Source: Yersinia massiliensis
Lineage (GTDB): Bacteria > Pseudomonadota > Gammaproteobacteria > Enterobacterales > Enterobacteriaceae
Reading direction: 5' to 3'
Assembly: GCF_003048255.1 (NCBI RefSeq)
Contig: NZ_CP028487.1
Location: 1,302,001 to 1,366,000, forward strand
DNA length: 64,000 nucleotides
The notes below the pieces were generated by a model. It saw nothing but the letters and a program-made list of their open reading frames with translations, ran no database searches and had not been told where the DNA came from. Both the position numbers and the translations under genes were made by a program. Shown here piece after piece: positions 19,989-28,875 of this stretch (its first letter is position 1; each line of letters starts with the position of its first letter).

Positions 19989-20801
19989 ATGGGATTGTTG
20001 ATGCCGGATGCGCTGCCACTATTGGATGTGCAGCAATTGACCCGTGAGCAAACCGCCTTGGCGGTCGACAAGCTCAATTTATTCTATGGCGACAAGCAAG
20101 TGCTGCACGATATTTCATTTAATGTGCCTAAGCACCGTGTGACCGCGCTGATCGGCCCGTCAGGCTGTGGCAAGTCCACCTTACTGCGCTGTTTTAACCG
20201 CATGAATGATTTACTGGATAACTGCCGTCTTGAAGGTGATATCCATTTGGGTGATGAGGCTATCACGGGTAAAAGCATTGATGTTGCGGCGTTGCGTCGG
20301 CGAGTTGGCATGGTCTTCCAGCGACCTAATCCATTCCCAAAATCAATTTATGAAAATGTGGTCTATGGCTTGCGCTTACAGGGTATTCGCGACCGTCGGG
20401 TGCTGGATGATGCCGTCGAGCGTTCACTGCGAGCAGCGGCTTTGTGGCATGAAGTGAAAGACAGGTTGCGGGAAAATGCATTTCGCCTTTCTAGCGGTCA
20501 GCAACAGCGTTTGGTTATCGCCAGAGCCATTGCGATTGAGCCGGAAGTGTTACTGCTTGATGAGCCGACATCGGCCCTTGACCCTATCTCAACGCTGACC
20601 ATTGAAGAGCTGATCACCACGCTAAAACAGCAGTATACCGTGGTGTTAGTGACACATAATATGCAGCAGGCGGCACGCGTATCCGATTATACCGCCTTTA
20701 TCCATCAGGGGCGTTTGGTGGAATATAACGATACTGATGCTTTGTTTACCTCGCCTCATCAACGCCGCACGGAAGATTACATTACCGGGCGCTACGGTTA
20801 A
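19989..20801 (+). CDS. pstB: Phosphate import ATP-binding protein PstB
   Basis: The 270-residue ATPase has the PstB start region ([19 protein letters not shown]), Walker [10 protein letters not shown] (near residue 56), the Q-loop [17 protein letters not shown], the signature RLSSGQQQR, and Walker [14 protein letters not shown], followed by the switch histidine in VTHNMQQA. It powers the PstCA permease. AGGA lies 8 nt before the ATG. It is the last gene of the Pho-box operon. Since no pstS-pstC-pstA-pstB-phoU cluster is here, this is probably a second Pst set of the genome, as known in Yersinia. Confidence 0.95.
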   Translation: MGLLMPDALPLLDVQQLTREQTALAVDKLNLFYGDKQVLHDISFNVPKHRVTALIGPSGCGKSTLLRCFNRMNDLLDNCRLEGDIHLGDEAITGKSIDVAALRRRVGMVFQRPNPFPKSIYENVVYGLRLQGIRDRRVLDDAVERSLRAAALWHEVKDRLRENAFRLSSGQQQRLVIARAIAIEPEVLLLDEPTSALDPISTLTIEELITTLKQQYTVVLVTHNMQQAARVSDYTAFIHQGRLVEYNDTDALFTSPHQRRTEDYITGRYG

Positions 20802-20838
20802 CCGCTATTTGCACGATATTGATTTGATTACACTACAT

Positions 20839-20856
20839 TGGGGCTGCAAAGCCCCA
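20839..20856. terminator. Hairpin between convergent pstB and speG
   Basis: Perfect arms TGGGGCT and AGCCCCA with a 4-nt loop lie between two convergent genes, 38 bp past pstB and 11 bp past speG. There is no strong T-run on either side, so it may act weakly or as an mRNA 3' end barrier. Confidence 0.5.
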
Positions 20857-20866
20857 TAGCGGTAGA

Positions 20867-21412
20867 TTAAGCATTCTTTATCGATGGCGTTTTATATTTA
20901 GCCAAATATTGTGGCTGAAAAATGCACATACGAATGACGGTACGGTATTCACCATTGATAAAGAACTCTTGCTTCAACTCACCTTCTACTTCAAAACCCA
21001 ACTTGCTGTAGATATGGATGGCTTTTTTATTTTCTTTATCGACGATGAGATAAAGTTTGTACAAATTCAGCACCGAAAAACCGTATTCCATCGCCAGTTT
21101 TGCGGCTGTTCCCGCATGGCCTTTCCCCTGATGAGCAGGGTCGATAATAATCTGGAACTCAGCACGGCGATGAATATGGTTAATTTCAACTAACTCGACC
21201 AAACCCACTTTTGCGCCCTGACTTTCGATAATAAAGCGGCGCTCGCTTTGGTCATGAATATGTTTATCGTACAGGTCAGAGAGTTCGACAAATGCTTCAT
21301 AAGGTTCTTCAAACCAATAGCGCATCACACTGGCATTGTTATCTAGCTGATGAACAAACGGCAGGTCATCCCGTTCAAGTGGGCGTAAACGGACGCTGCT
21401 GGTGGTAGACAT
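20867..21412 (-). CDS. speG: Spermidine N1-acetyltransferase SpeG
   Basis: The 181-residue GNAT protein matches E. coli SpeG closely ([19 protein letters not shown]..., [26 protein letters not shown]). It carries the acetyl-CoA loop in [18 protein letters not shown] (residues ~90-107) and a conserved spermidine-site region at [14 protein letters not shown]. It acetylates spermidine and spermine to limit polyamine toxicity. The start at 21412 has GGAAAA just upstream and fits the family; an ATG 12 codons upstream was rejected. It is convergent with pstB and stands alone. Confidence 0.95.
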   Translation of the reverse strand: MSTTSSVRLRPLERDDLPFVHQLDNNASVMRYWFEEPYEAFVELSDLYDKHIHDQSERRFIIESQGAKVGLVELVEINHIHRRAEFQIIIDPAHQGKGHAGTAAKLAMEYGFSVLNLYKLYLIVDKENKKAIHIYSKLGFEVEGELKQEFFINGEYRTVIRMCIFQPQYLAKYKTPSIKNA

Positions 21413-21518
21413 GTGTTTTCCTTTTGTGGCGACAGCGGTTGCTGCCACCCAAGATTATATACTCTTCACTCGCAAAGTTGCAGGGGGGAAGCAGTGACTT
21501 GGTATCAACCGGATGAAT

Positions 21519-21555
21519 AAAAAAAGCGCTGACCGGAGGACGGTAGCGCTTTTCA
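21519..21555 (-). terminator. Intrinsic terminator of purMN
   Basis: Read on the minus strand, AAAAGCGCT-ACCG ... CGGT-C-AGCGCTTTTTTT forms a long stem that ends in a T-run about 35 bp after the purN stop codon. Confidence 0.85.
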
Positions 21556-21588
21556 TCAATGTATGAACTATTTTACGTATTGGCCTGA

Positions 21589-22227
21589 TTATTCAGCTGC
21601 ATAGCCCTGAAGCGGTAAACATTCACCATCCAACCAAGCCGTGTTATCACGCATAGTCAGTCGACCATCCGCAAACCAGCCGACAACCAATGGATAGATG
21701 CTGTGCTCCTGCGTTTGCACTCTCTCGACGACATCATCTTCAGTATCATTACTGAAAATCGGGACTTTAGCCTGCAGGATAACGGGGCCACCATCTAGCT
21801 CTTCAGTCACAAAATGCACTGAGGTACCATGCTCCTGATCGCCGTTTTCTAGCGCTTGGCGGTGAGTGTGTAGGCCAGGGTATTTTGGCAGCAGGGAAGG
21901 GTGGATATTCAACATCCGCCCTGCATAGTGCTGCACAAACGCGGGGCTGAGAATACGCATATAACCGGCCAGTACCAGTAAGTCAGGCTGGTATTGGTCG
22001 ATAGCTTGGGCCAATGCAGCATCGAAACTGGCACGATCTGCATAGGCTTTAGCGTCCAAAGCATGATGCGCAATCCCCGCCAGTTCAGCACGTTCTAACC
22101 CATAAGCCTCAGCGTTATTACTGAACACAGCACAAATCTGGCCTGACATGCGCCCTTGTTGCTGGGCATCTATCAGTGCTTGCAGATTGCTTCCCTGACC
22201 GGAGATCAGGACGACGATTTTTTTCAT
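21589..22227 (-). CDS. purN: Phosphoribosylglycinamide formyltransferase PurN (GAR transformylase)
   Basis: The 212-residue enzyme starts MKKIVVLISGQGSNLQALID (phosphate-binding GSN at residues ~11-13). The catalytic set is visible: Asn and His in MLNIHPSLLPKYPG (near residues 106-108) and Asp in ELDGGPVILQ (near 144). It transfers the formyl group from 10-formyltetrahydrofolate to GAR, step three of purine synthesis. It is the second gene of the purMN operon, 56 bp after purM. Length equals that of E. coli PurN. Confidence 0.97.
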   Translation of the reverse strand: MKKIVVLISGQGSNLQALIDAQQQGRMSGQICAVFSNNAEAYGLERAELAGIAHHALDAKAYADRASFDAALAQAIDQYQPDLLVLAGYMRILSPAFVQHYAGRMLNIHPSLLPKYPGLHTHRQALENGDQEHGTSVHFVTEELDGGPVILQAKVPIFSNDTEDDVVERVQTQEHSIYPLVVGWFADGRLTMRDNTAWLDGECLPLQGYAAE

Positions 22228-22283
22228 ATACCTATGGCGTCAATGTTGAGATCAAAAAATAGCGCGATGTCTGGTCAGTCAGC

Positions 22284-23330
22284 TTATGAATGAATGATGA
22301 CCTGCTCTGTGCCTTGTGCAGCAGCAGCGATGACACCAATTTTCCACGCTTTTTCACCTGATGCGGTCAGCAACTCAACGGCTTTATCAGCCAGTTCCGC
22401 AGGAAGAGCAACCACCATACCAACACCACAGTTAAAGGTACGGTACATTTCGTGACGGCTCACATTCCCCGCTTGCTGTAACCAACTGAATACCGCAGGC
22501 CACTGCCAGCTGCTTTCATCGATAACCGCTTGGGTGCCTTGCGGTAAGACGCGTGGGATATTCTCCCAGAAGCCACCACCGGTCAGATGAGCAATCGCAT
22601 GAATGTCATCAAGCTGCTCAATTAAGCTGAGAATGGATTTTACGTAGATTTTGGTCGGTTCCAGCAAATGATCAGCCAGTGATTTACCTTCCAATTGCGT
22701 TTGTTCTGGGTTGGTATTGCTGACTTCCAGAATTTTGCGCACCAACGAATAGCCATTGGAGTGTGGGCCGCTCGCCCCTAAGGCCACCAGCACATCACCC
22801 GGCGTCACTTTCGTGCCATCGATGATTTCAGATTTTTCGACTACGCCAACACAGAAACCTGCGACGTCATAATCTTCGCCGTGGTACATGCCCGGCATTT
22901 CAGCAGTTTCGCCCCCGACCAGCGCACAACCTGATTGTTTACACCCTTCGGCGATACCGGTAATGACACTGGCGGCAGTCTCCACATCCAGTTTGCCGGT
23001 CGCGAAGTAATCAAGGAAGAACAGTGGCTCAGCGCCTTGAACAACCAGATCGTTGACACACATGGCCACTAAGTCGATACCAATGGTATCGTGGCGTTTC
23101 AAGTCCATCGCCAGACGTAGCTTAGTGCCGACGCCATCGGTGCCTGAAACTAAAATCGGTTCACGGTATTTTTGTGGCAAAGCGCACAGGGCACCGAACC
23201 CGCCCAATCCACCCATCACTTCTGGGCGGCGGGTCTGTTTAACCACACCTTTTATGCGATCAACAAGGTCATTGCCGGCATCGATATCTACACCTGCGTC
23301 TTTATAGCTGAGAGAGGTTTTGTTGGTCAC
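22284..23330 (-). CDS. purM: Phosphoribosylformylglycinamidine cyclo-ligase PurM (AIR synthetase)
   Basis: The 348-residue enzyme begins at a GTG (plus-strand CAC at 23328-23330): [20 protein letters not shown]. This aligns with the E. coli start and sits after a GGGGACC stretch. The frame continues 46 codons upstream to an ATG, but that part has no family resemblance and includes repeat-derived sequence. PurM motifs include [16 protein letters not shown] (ATP/Mg), [17 protein letters not shown] and [17 protein letters not shown]. It makes aminoimidazole ribotide in purine synthesis and is co-transcribed with purN, under PurR control judging from the operator upstream. Confidence 0.95.
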   Translation of the reverse strand: MTNKTSLSYKDAGVDIDAGNDLVDRIKGVVKQTRRPEVMGGLGGFGALCALPQKYREPILVSGTDGVGTKLRLAMDLKRHDTIGIDLVAMCVNDLVVQGAEPLFFLDYFATGKLDVETAASVITGIAEGCKQSGCALVGGETAEMPGMYHGEDYDVAGFCVGVVEKSEIIDGTKVTPGDVLVALGASGPHSNGYSLVRKILEVSNTNPEQTQLEGKSLADHLLEPTKIYVKSILSLIEQLDDIHAIAHLTGGGFWENIPRVLPQGTQAVIDESSWQWPAVFSWLQQAGNVSRHEMYRTFNCGVGMVVALPAELADKAVELLTASGEKAWKIGVIAAAAQGTEQVIIHS

Positions 23331-23391
23331 AGCGAGGTCCCCACGGCGGTTAGCTGTTTGAGCTTTTTCCCTTGGTATTTGAGGCCACAGG

Positions 23392-23442
23392 CGCGTTAGC
23401 AGCCTATTTGCCATTCCAATTACTTTGGGTATAGGAAGAAAA
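23392..23442. repeat. Decayed fragment of the ~125-bp repeat family upstream of purM
   Basis: The stretch with CCATTCCAATTACTTTGGG (near 23411-23430) shares CCAATTACTTTGGG with the 3' part of the repeat copy at 11896-12019, and a degenerate GTTAGCAGCC precedes it. It lies in the purM leader between the PurR operator and the start codon. Confidence 0.5.
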
Positions 23443-23462
23443 CGCGACAATTCTAACAGCGC

Positions 23463-23478
23463 AGGCAAACGTTTGCGA
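23463..23478. promoter_or_regulatory. PurR operator in the purMN / upp intergenic region
   Basis: The 16-mer AGGCAAACGTTTGCGA is a near-perfect match to the PurR consensus ACGCAAACGTTTGCGT, with the central GCAAACGTTTGC palindrome intact. It lies 133 bp upstream of the purM start and about 105 bp upstream of the upp -10, the same arrangement as the purMN-upp region of E. coli. Repression of purMN by PurR with hypoxanthine/guanine is expected. Confidence 0.9.
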
Positions 23479-23581
23479 GTAGCTTATGACATCAGGCTGA
23501 TTTTTAGCGCGCTTGACATAATATTGATTTTCTATTGATCTGAATCAGGCTATTCATTGTGGCGTTCAAAAAAAAAGGCGG

Positions 23582-23602
23582 TATAATCTCGCGATTTTTT
23601 TG
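23582..23602 (+). promoter_or_regulatory. upp promoter with UTP-sensitive start region
   Basis: A perfect TATAAT (23582-23587) is followed after 5 nt by GATTTTTTTG (23593-23602). In E. coli upp and codBA, a GATTTTTTTTG-type start region lets RNA polymerase choose between starting at G, leading to futile U addition when UTP is high, and at A or downstream. The same architecture here predicts that upp-uraA expression rises when UTP is low. Confidence 0.75.
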
Positions 23603-23632
23603 GCCGCCAGTCGCCTAACCAGGAGAAAAATA

Positions 23633-24259
23633 ATGAAGATCGTTGAGGTGAAACACCCACTTGTAAAACATAAACTTGGTTTGATGCGTGAGAATGATGT
23701 GAGTACCAAGCGTTTTCGCGAGTTAGCGTCTGAAGTGGGGAGTTTGCTGACTTACGTGGCAACCGCTGATTTGGAAACTGAAAAAGTGACCATCGAAGGT
23801 TGGAACGGGCCGGTTGAAGTTGAACAGATTAAAGGTAAGAAAATCACTGTTGTGCCTATCCTGCGTGCCGGTCTGGGCATGATGGAAGGGGTGTTGGAAA
23901 ATGTTCCGAGCGCCCGTATCAGCGTAGTTGGTGTTTATCGTGATGAAGAAACACTGAAGCCAGTCCCTTACTTCCAAAAATTAGTTTCCAATATCAATGA
24001 GCGCATGGCTTTAGTGGTTGACCCGATGTTGGCAACCGGTGGTTCGATGATTGCGACCATTGACCTGCTGAAAAAAGCAGGCTGCCAGAGTATTAAAGTC
24101 TTGGTGTTGGTTGCGGCGCCAGAAGGTCTAAAAGCATTAGAAGCCGCCCATCCAGATGTTGAGGTATACACTGCTTCCGTCGATCAGGGCTTGAACGAAC
24201 ACGGTTACATCATCCCAGGGTTGGGTGATGCCGGTGATAAGATTTTTGGAACGAAATAA
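23633..24259 (+). CDS. upp: Uracil phosphoribosyltransferase Upp
   Basis: The 208-residue enzyme starts [20 protein letters not shown], with AGGAG six nt before the ATG; a frame extension 11 codons upstream is excluded because it would begin within the start region. The PRPP-binding loop is [19 protein letters not shown] (residues ~128-146) and the C-terminal uracil-binding part is [17 protein letters not shown]. It converts uracil and PRPP to UMP. A terminator separates it from uraA, but both are co-directional and functionally paired. Confidence 0.98.
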   Translation: MKIVEVKHPLVKHKLGLMRENDVSTKRFRELASEVGSLLTYVATADLETEKVTIEGWNGPVEVEQIKGKKITVVPILRAGLGMMEGVLENVPSARISVVGVYRDEETLKPVPYFQKLVSNINERMALVVDPMLATGGSMIATIDLLKKAGCQSIKVLVLVAAPEGLKALEAAHPDVEVYTASVDQGLNEHGYIIPGLGDAGDKIFGTK

Positions 24260-24269
24260 CCTTTAGATA

Positions 24270-24295
24270 GCCGACTCGATAGTCGGCTTTTTTTT
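24270..24295 (+). terminator. Intrinsic terminator/attenuator between upp and uraA
   Basis: GCCGACT and AGTCGGC form a 7-bp stem with loop CGAT followed by eight T residues. Some read-through to uraA is probable because the next gene starts 45 bp later. Confidence 0.85.
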
Positions 24296-24339
24296 GAATA
24301 ACTTTTAGCATAAACCACACCACTGAAGAGGATAGAAGA

Positions 24340-25626
24340 ATGAGCCGTCGCACCATTGGCGTCAGCGAGCGTCCACCGCTGCTCCAAACAATCCCCCTGA
24401 GTTTTCAACATTTGTTTGCTATGTTTGGTGCCACTGTTTTAGTTCCTATCCTGTTTAAAATTAACCCGGCCACGGTGCTGCTGTTTAACGGCATCGGGAC
24501 GTTGCTTTATCTTTTCATCTGTAAAGGCAAGATCCCAGCTTATTTAGGGTCAAGTTTTGCGTTTATCTCACCGGTTTTACTGCTATTACCTTTAGGTTAT
24601 GAAGTTGCATTAGGCGGCTTTATCATGTGCGGCGTGCTGTTCTGCTTGGTCGCATTGATCGTTAAAAAAGCCGGTACGGGATGGCTGAACGTTCTCTTCC
24701 CGCCTGCGGCGATGGGGGCGATTGTCGCCGTTATCGGCCTTGAATTAGCGGGTGTTGCTGCGGGTATGGCGGGCTTATTACCTGCGCAAGGAGTGACGGT
24801 AGACTCCACAACCATCATCATTTCCATGACCACCTTGGGTGTGACCATTTTAGGTTCGGTGCTCTTCCGTGGCTTCTTCGCCATTATCCCGATTCTGATT
24901 GGTGTATTGGTCGGTTATGCCTTGTCATTCGTGATGGGTGTTGTTGATTTAAAACCGATTAGTGATGCCCATTGGCTGGCATTACCGACGTTTTATACTC
25001 CGCGTTTTGAATGGTTCGCCATTTTGACCATCTTGCCTGCTGCGTTGGTTGTGATTGCTGAGCATATTGGGCATTTGGTCGTCACCGCCAATATCGTGAA
25101 GAAAGATTTGGTTCGCGACCCAGGCCTGCATCGCTCCATGTTTGCCAACGGTATTTCTACCGTGATTTCGGGTTTCTTTGGCTCGACACCTAACACCACC
25201 TATGGTGAAAATATCGGTGTGATGGCCATCACCCGCGTTTACAGTACTTGGGTGATCGGTGGTGCGGCGATATTGGCGATACTGCTGTCTTGCGTCGGTA
25301 AACTTGCTGCGGCCATTCAGGCGGTACCGGTGCCTGTCATGGGCGGCGTATCACTGCTGTTGTACGGCGTGATCGCTGCATCAGGTATTCGTGTGTTGAT
25401 TGAGTCAAAAGTGGACTATAACAAGGCACAAAACCTGATTTTAACCTCCGTTATCCTGATTATCGGCGTCAGTGGCGCGAAAGTGAACATTGGTGCGACT
25501 GAATTGAAAGGTATGGCGCTGGCGACTGTCGTCGGTATCGGCTTGAGTTTGCTGTTCAAAGTGATCAGCTTGTTCCACACGGAAGAAGAAATTCTTGATG
25601 CCGTGGAAGATGAATCGGCTCGATAG
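24340..25626 (+). CDS. uraA: Uracil:H+ symporter UraA (NCS2 family)
   Basis: The 428-residue protein has about 14 membrane spans in the NCS2/NAT fold, the characteristic half-helices, and the NAT signature GSTPNTTYGENIGVMAITRV (near residues 280-300). Glu residues in VIAEHIGHL (TM8) and YGENIG (TM10) match the substrate-binding acids of E. coli UraA. It takes up uracil that Upp then phosphoribosylates. AGAGGATAGAAG precedes the ATG. Length equals that of E. coli UraA (429). Confidence 0.97.
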   Translation: MSRRTIGVSERPPLLQTIPLSFQHLFAMFGATVLVPILFKINPATVLLFNGIGTLLYLFICKGKIPAYLGSSFAFISPVLLLLPLGYEVALGGFIMCGVLFCLVALIVKKAGTGWLNVLFPPAAMGAIVAVIGLELAGVAAGMAGLLPAQGVTVDSTTIIISMTTLGVTILGSVLFRGFFAIIPILIGVLVGYALSFVMGVVDLKPISDAHWLALPTFYTPRFEWFAILTILPAALVVIAEHIGHLVVTANIVKKDLVRDPGLHRSMFANGISTVISGFFGSTPNTTYGENIGVMAITRVYSTWVIGGAAILAILLSCVGKLAAAIQAVPVPVMGGVSLLLYGVIAASGIRVLIESKVDYNKAQNLILTSVILIIGVSGAKVNIGATELKGMALATVVGIGLSLLFKVISLFHTEEEILDAVEDESAR

Positions 25627-25636
25627 AACGTAATAG

Positions 25637-25705
25637 CTGGCCGAGCCGTTGTTGCTGATGGACAATCATTGCGAGCCCCATCAGTGCCGGTTCGGCCAGT
25701 TTTTT
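25637..25705 (+). terminator. Terminator-like stem after uraA
   Basis: CTGGCCGA (25637-25644) pairs with TCGGCCAG (25692-25699), which is followed by six T residues. The loop is long and contains further complementary bases (GATGG...CCATC), so the structure is a branched hairpin. Confidence 0.6.
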
Positions 25706-25792
25706 GCCTCAGATTAGGTTTTTATGCTGTTGTTACTTTTTGTGGTAAGCTTGCCCAGTTTTCCCGCCCGTTTTGTTGGTTGAGGTGCTTTT

Positions 25793-26494
25793 CTGAATAC
25801 GCCGGCACAGCTTTCACTGCCACTTTATCTTCCCGATGATGAAACTTTTGCCAGTTTTTATCCGGGTGAGAACCCGTCGCTATTAGCGGCTATCCAATCC
25901 GCTGTTCATCAATCTCACGGCAGTTATATCTATTTCTGGTCACGCGAAGGCGGGGGCCGTAGCCATCTATTACATGCAGCTTGCGCGGAATTATCGCAAA
26001 AAGGCGAAGCTGTCGGTTATGTTCCGCTGGATAAACGTGCCTATTTTGTCCCAGAAGTGCTCGATGGCATGGAGCAACTCGCGCTGGTCTGCATTGATAA
26101 TATCGAGTGTATTGCGGGTGATGAGCAGTGGGAAATGGCGATGTTTAATCTCTATAACCGCATTGTAGAAACCGGTCGTACTCGTTTGTTGATTACAGGT
26201 GATCGCCCGCCACGCCAGCTTAATCTTGGTCTACCGGATTTGGCCTCTCGCCTCGATTGGGGGCAGATCTACAAATTGCAGCCGCTCTCTGATGATGAAA
26301 AACTGCAGGCTTTACAACTGCGCGCCAAATTGCGCGGGTTCGAGTTGCCGGAAGATGTGGGTCGTTTTTTGCTCAAACGGCTGGATAGAGAAATGCGCAC
26401 ACTGTTTATGACGCTGGATCAGCTTGATCGTGCCTCTATTACCGCCCAACGTAAGCTGACGATCCCTTTTGTGAAAGAGATCCTCGGGCTATAA
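25793..26494 (+). CDS. hda: DnaA inactivator Hda, starting at a CTG codon
   Basis: The protein is an AAA+ homologue of DnaA that acts with the DNA-loaded sliding clamp to promote ATP hydrolysis by DnaA (RIDA). The frame opens only after TGA at 25781-25783, and has no ATG, GTG or TTG before the family N-terminus. CTG at 25793, preceded by TGAGGTG, starts the chain [18 protein letters not shown] and gives 233 residues, the same as E. coli Hda. The clamp-binding motif QLSLPL is at residues 6-11, the Walker A-like region at ~47-55 ([10 protein letters not shown]), and the C-terminal sensor/lid region is strongly conserved ([21 protein letters not shown] region). The first in-frame ATG is 88 codons in and would remove the clamp-binding and ATP-binding parts. 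Confidence 0.93.
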   Translation: MNTPAQLSLPLYLPDDETFASFYPGENPSLLAAIQSAVHQSHGSYIYFWSREGGGRSHLLHAACAELSQKGEAVGYVPLDKRAYFVPEVLDGMEQLALVCIDNIECIAGDEQWEMAMFNLYNRIVETGRTRLLITGDRPPRQLNLGLPDLASRLDWGQIYKLQPLSDDEKLQALQLRAKLRGFELPEDVGRFLLKRLDREMRTLFMTLDQLDRASITAQRKLTIPFVKEILGL

Positions 26495-26545
26495 CCCCCA
26501 CTCCGCCAAGGTGGTAGGGGGATTATTGACTTCGTTTTGACCACG

Positions 26546-26902
26546 TTACTGCAAAATCTCAAGCACACTCTCAGGCGGGCGGCCAATGCGCGCTTTGCCG
26601 TGAGATACCACGATAGGGCGCTCGATCAGCTTAGGATTGTCACTCATGGCTTGCAGTAACTGATCTTGTGTCAGTGCGGCATCTGCCAAGTTTAGTGTTT
26701 TATACAACTCTTCTTTGGTGCGCATTAATTGGCGAGCATCAGTAAAACCCAACTGCTGTAACAACGTTTTTAACGCCGCTACTGACGGTGGGGTCTCTAA
26801 ATACAGCACGACATGTGGCTTGATGCCTTGTTGTTCAACGAGTGCCAGTGTTTCACGGCTTTTGGAACAACGAGGGTTATGGTAAAACGTGACTTCTTTC
26901 AT
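26546..26902 (-). CDS. yfgD: ArsC-family thioredoxin-fold reductase YfgD
   Basis: The 118-residue protein has the ArsC-type motif NPRCSKSRETL with the reactive cysteine at about residue 11, plus the conserved arginine-containing segment DNPKLIERPIVVSHGKARIGRPPE near the C-terminus. ArsC proteins reduce arsenate with glutaredoxin/glutathione, but the YfgD branch has no clear arsenate role, so the substrate is uncertain. The ATG at 26902 has GGAAAG upstream; the longer frame to 26971 was rejected. Its neighbour bepA is also next to yfgD in E. coli. Confidence 0.88.
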   Translation of the reverse strand: MKEVTFYHNPRCSKSRETLALVEQQGIKPHVVLYLETPPSVAALKTLLQQLGFTDARQLMRTKEELYKTLNLADAALTQDQLLQAMSDNPKLIERPIVVSHGKARIGRPPESVLEILQ

Positions 26903-26986
26903 CGTAACTTTCCTTGCAACTGTCTTTACACTCATGTCTTGAGCTGACCATGGCTGCCGATAAGTCAGCAAACAAACCTTAGCTCA

Positions 26987-28525
26987 TCAGGATTTCTGGT
27001 ATTTACGGAAGCGCTCATTTAACTGACGTAATTGGTCGATGCGAGCGTCATAACGTGCCTGTTCAAGGCTCCCCAATTTCATTCGTGCGCTAGCATCGCT
27101 CAGCAGACCGATTGCCTGCGTCAGTTTACCGTTTAATGCCAAGCTTTCCGCTCGCGCTGCCAGTTCTTGATCGCGTAGGCCCAATGCCGCCGCCGCTTGC
27201 GCTAATAAATCCCAACCATTGGGATCATTAGGGTTACTGAAGGTATACCGGCGCAGGATCTTGATAGCCTCGGCAGGCTGACCGCCTTGAACATAGGCGT
27301 TAGCCAGATTCAATTGCAGTACCGGTTCATCATTTTGCTTTGCAATGGCAGCTTGCAAACGGGCAATCGCGGCGGGTGCTTTGTTTTGCCCTAAATCGAT
27401 ATCCGTCATCAGATCGAGGAACCAAATATTGCTCGGTTGCTGGGTCAGCAATGGTTGCAATTGATTGCGGGCTTCGTCGTATTTTTTGGCCTGATACAGC
27501 AAAATCGCTTGGCCGTATTTCGCGGCTAATTGTTCGCGCACCGTGCCTTTACTTAAGGTTTCAAGCAGGTCGGGCGTTAAACTATTCTCCATTGAACCGT
27601 ACATACCTAAAATACGAACTTTGGCGAATAGATAATCTTGCGATGAAGCGATAGGGTGCGGCTTCATCTGATTGGCACGGTTACGGGCATCAGACAAACG
27701 GCTATCGGGTAAGGGGTGCGTTAGCAACATTTCGGGTGGTTTTGATGTATATCGCGCCTGATCGGATAATTTTTGCAAAAAATTAGGCATGGCTTGCGGA
27801 TCGAAACCTGAGCGTTGCAGCACTTGAATGCCAATCCGGTCTGCCTCTTGCTCATTACTCTGAGTAAAGCTGATAACCCCTTGCTGAGCGCCGGCTAACG
27901 TTCCCGTCAACCCTGCCATACCCGCTTGTGGGCTCGCCATCGTCAACAGAATTGAGCCTAATACCCCAGCCCATGTTAGGGGAGCCAAACGCTTTTGCTC
28001 TTCCATTGCTCGCGCCAGATGGCGCTGAGTGACATGCGATATCTCATGGGCGAGTACCGATGCGAGTTCGCTTTCGTTATCGGTATACCGGAATAGCACG
28101 GAGTGGAGCACCACGTTTCCGCCAAAGAAGGCGTAGGCGTTAAGTTGGTTGTTATTGACCAGATAAAAATGGAACGGGGTGCGCACTGAATTGGCATTGG
28201 CAACCAGCCGATTACCCAACGCGTTAATATATTGCGTCAGTAATGGATCATAAATCAGTGGGGTACTGGCGCGAATTTGGCGGAGATAAAAATCACCCAT
28301 CGCCAGTTCCTGATCAATGCTCAACGTGGCCCCAGCTGACGTGCCAATGTCAGGCAACAGATCTTGCGTCTCAGCCTTGGCCGGTATCGTACTGGTGAGC
28401 AACAAACTGCTGAGCAATGTTGCGATCACGGTTTTACTTAACCGGCCAGCGGGATTGAAACGGCCTGTTTTGATCAACTGACGATGTTGAGTAAACCGAC
28501 TTGCTTGAGTAAACCGATACGTCAT
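26987..28525 (-). CDS. bepA: Periplasmic metalloprotease/chaperone BepA (M48 plus TPR)
   Basis: With the start at [11 protein letters not shown] the protein is 512 residues. A Sec signal lies near residues 32-50 ([20 protein letters not shown]). The M48 peptidase domain has the zinc motif [10 protein letters not shown] and the third ligand in [13 protein letters not shown]-terminal TPR repeats (~300-500) mediate contact with the Bam complex and LptD in E. coli. BepA helps assemble or degrade stalled outer-membrane proteins such as LptD. A longer ORF (start 28618) and a start nearer the signal peptide are both possible, as no RBS stands out. Confidence 0.92.
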   Translation of the reverse strand: MTYRFTQASRFTQHRQLIKTGRFNPAGRLSKTVIATLLSSLLLTSTIPAKAETQDLLPDIGTSAGATLSIDQELAMGDFYLRQIRASTPLIYDPLLTQYINALGNRLVANANSVRTPFHFYLVNNNQLNAYAFFGGNVVLHSVLFRYTDNESELASVLAHEISHVTQRHLARAMEEQKRLAPLTWAGVLGSILLTMASPQAGMAGLTGTLAGAQQGVISFTQSNEQEADRIGIQVLQRSGFDPQAMPNFLQKLSDQARYTSKPPEMLLTHPLPDSRLSDARNRANQMKPHPIASSQDYLFAKVRILGMYGSMENSLTPDLLETLSKGTVREQLAAKYGQAILLYQAKKYDEARNQLQPLLTQQPSNIWFLDLMTDIDLGQNKAPAAIARLQAAIAKQNDEPVLQLNLANAYVQGGQPAEAIKILRRYTFSNPNDPNGWDLLAQAAAALGLRDQELAARAESLALNGKLTQAIGLLSDASARMKLGSLEQARYDARIDQLRQLNERFRKYQKS

Positions 28526-28875
28526 AACTGAAGCTGCCCCTGCTAATGTAATGACAATTAGACCCCGAGATGTGTAAGAGTTCTTCTTCCTTGCTCTGCT
28601 CTCCAGTACAATCATCACGAAAGCGAGTTAGATCACAAAAATAGCATCAAATCTGTCGAAAGCTAACTTCAGCATCCATTGCTGAGGCACGTATCTATCT
28701 TAGCCAGCCTGCGATTATAAAGAAATAGTTATAGCTTAATGGATGCCAATGCAGTGGCGCTATGGATGTGCCGATACATCAATTTTACCTTCGGGTTGTG
28801 CCTCTGGTTCGCGGAGGCGGTTAAAGGGATTCGCCAAATGGCTGATCCCTAATGGTACTTAAGGAGCAATTTCGG

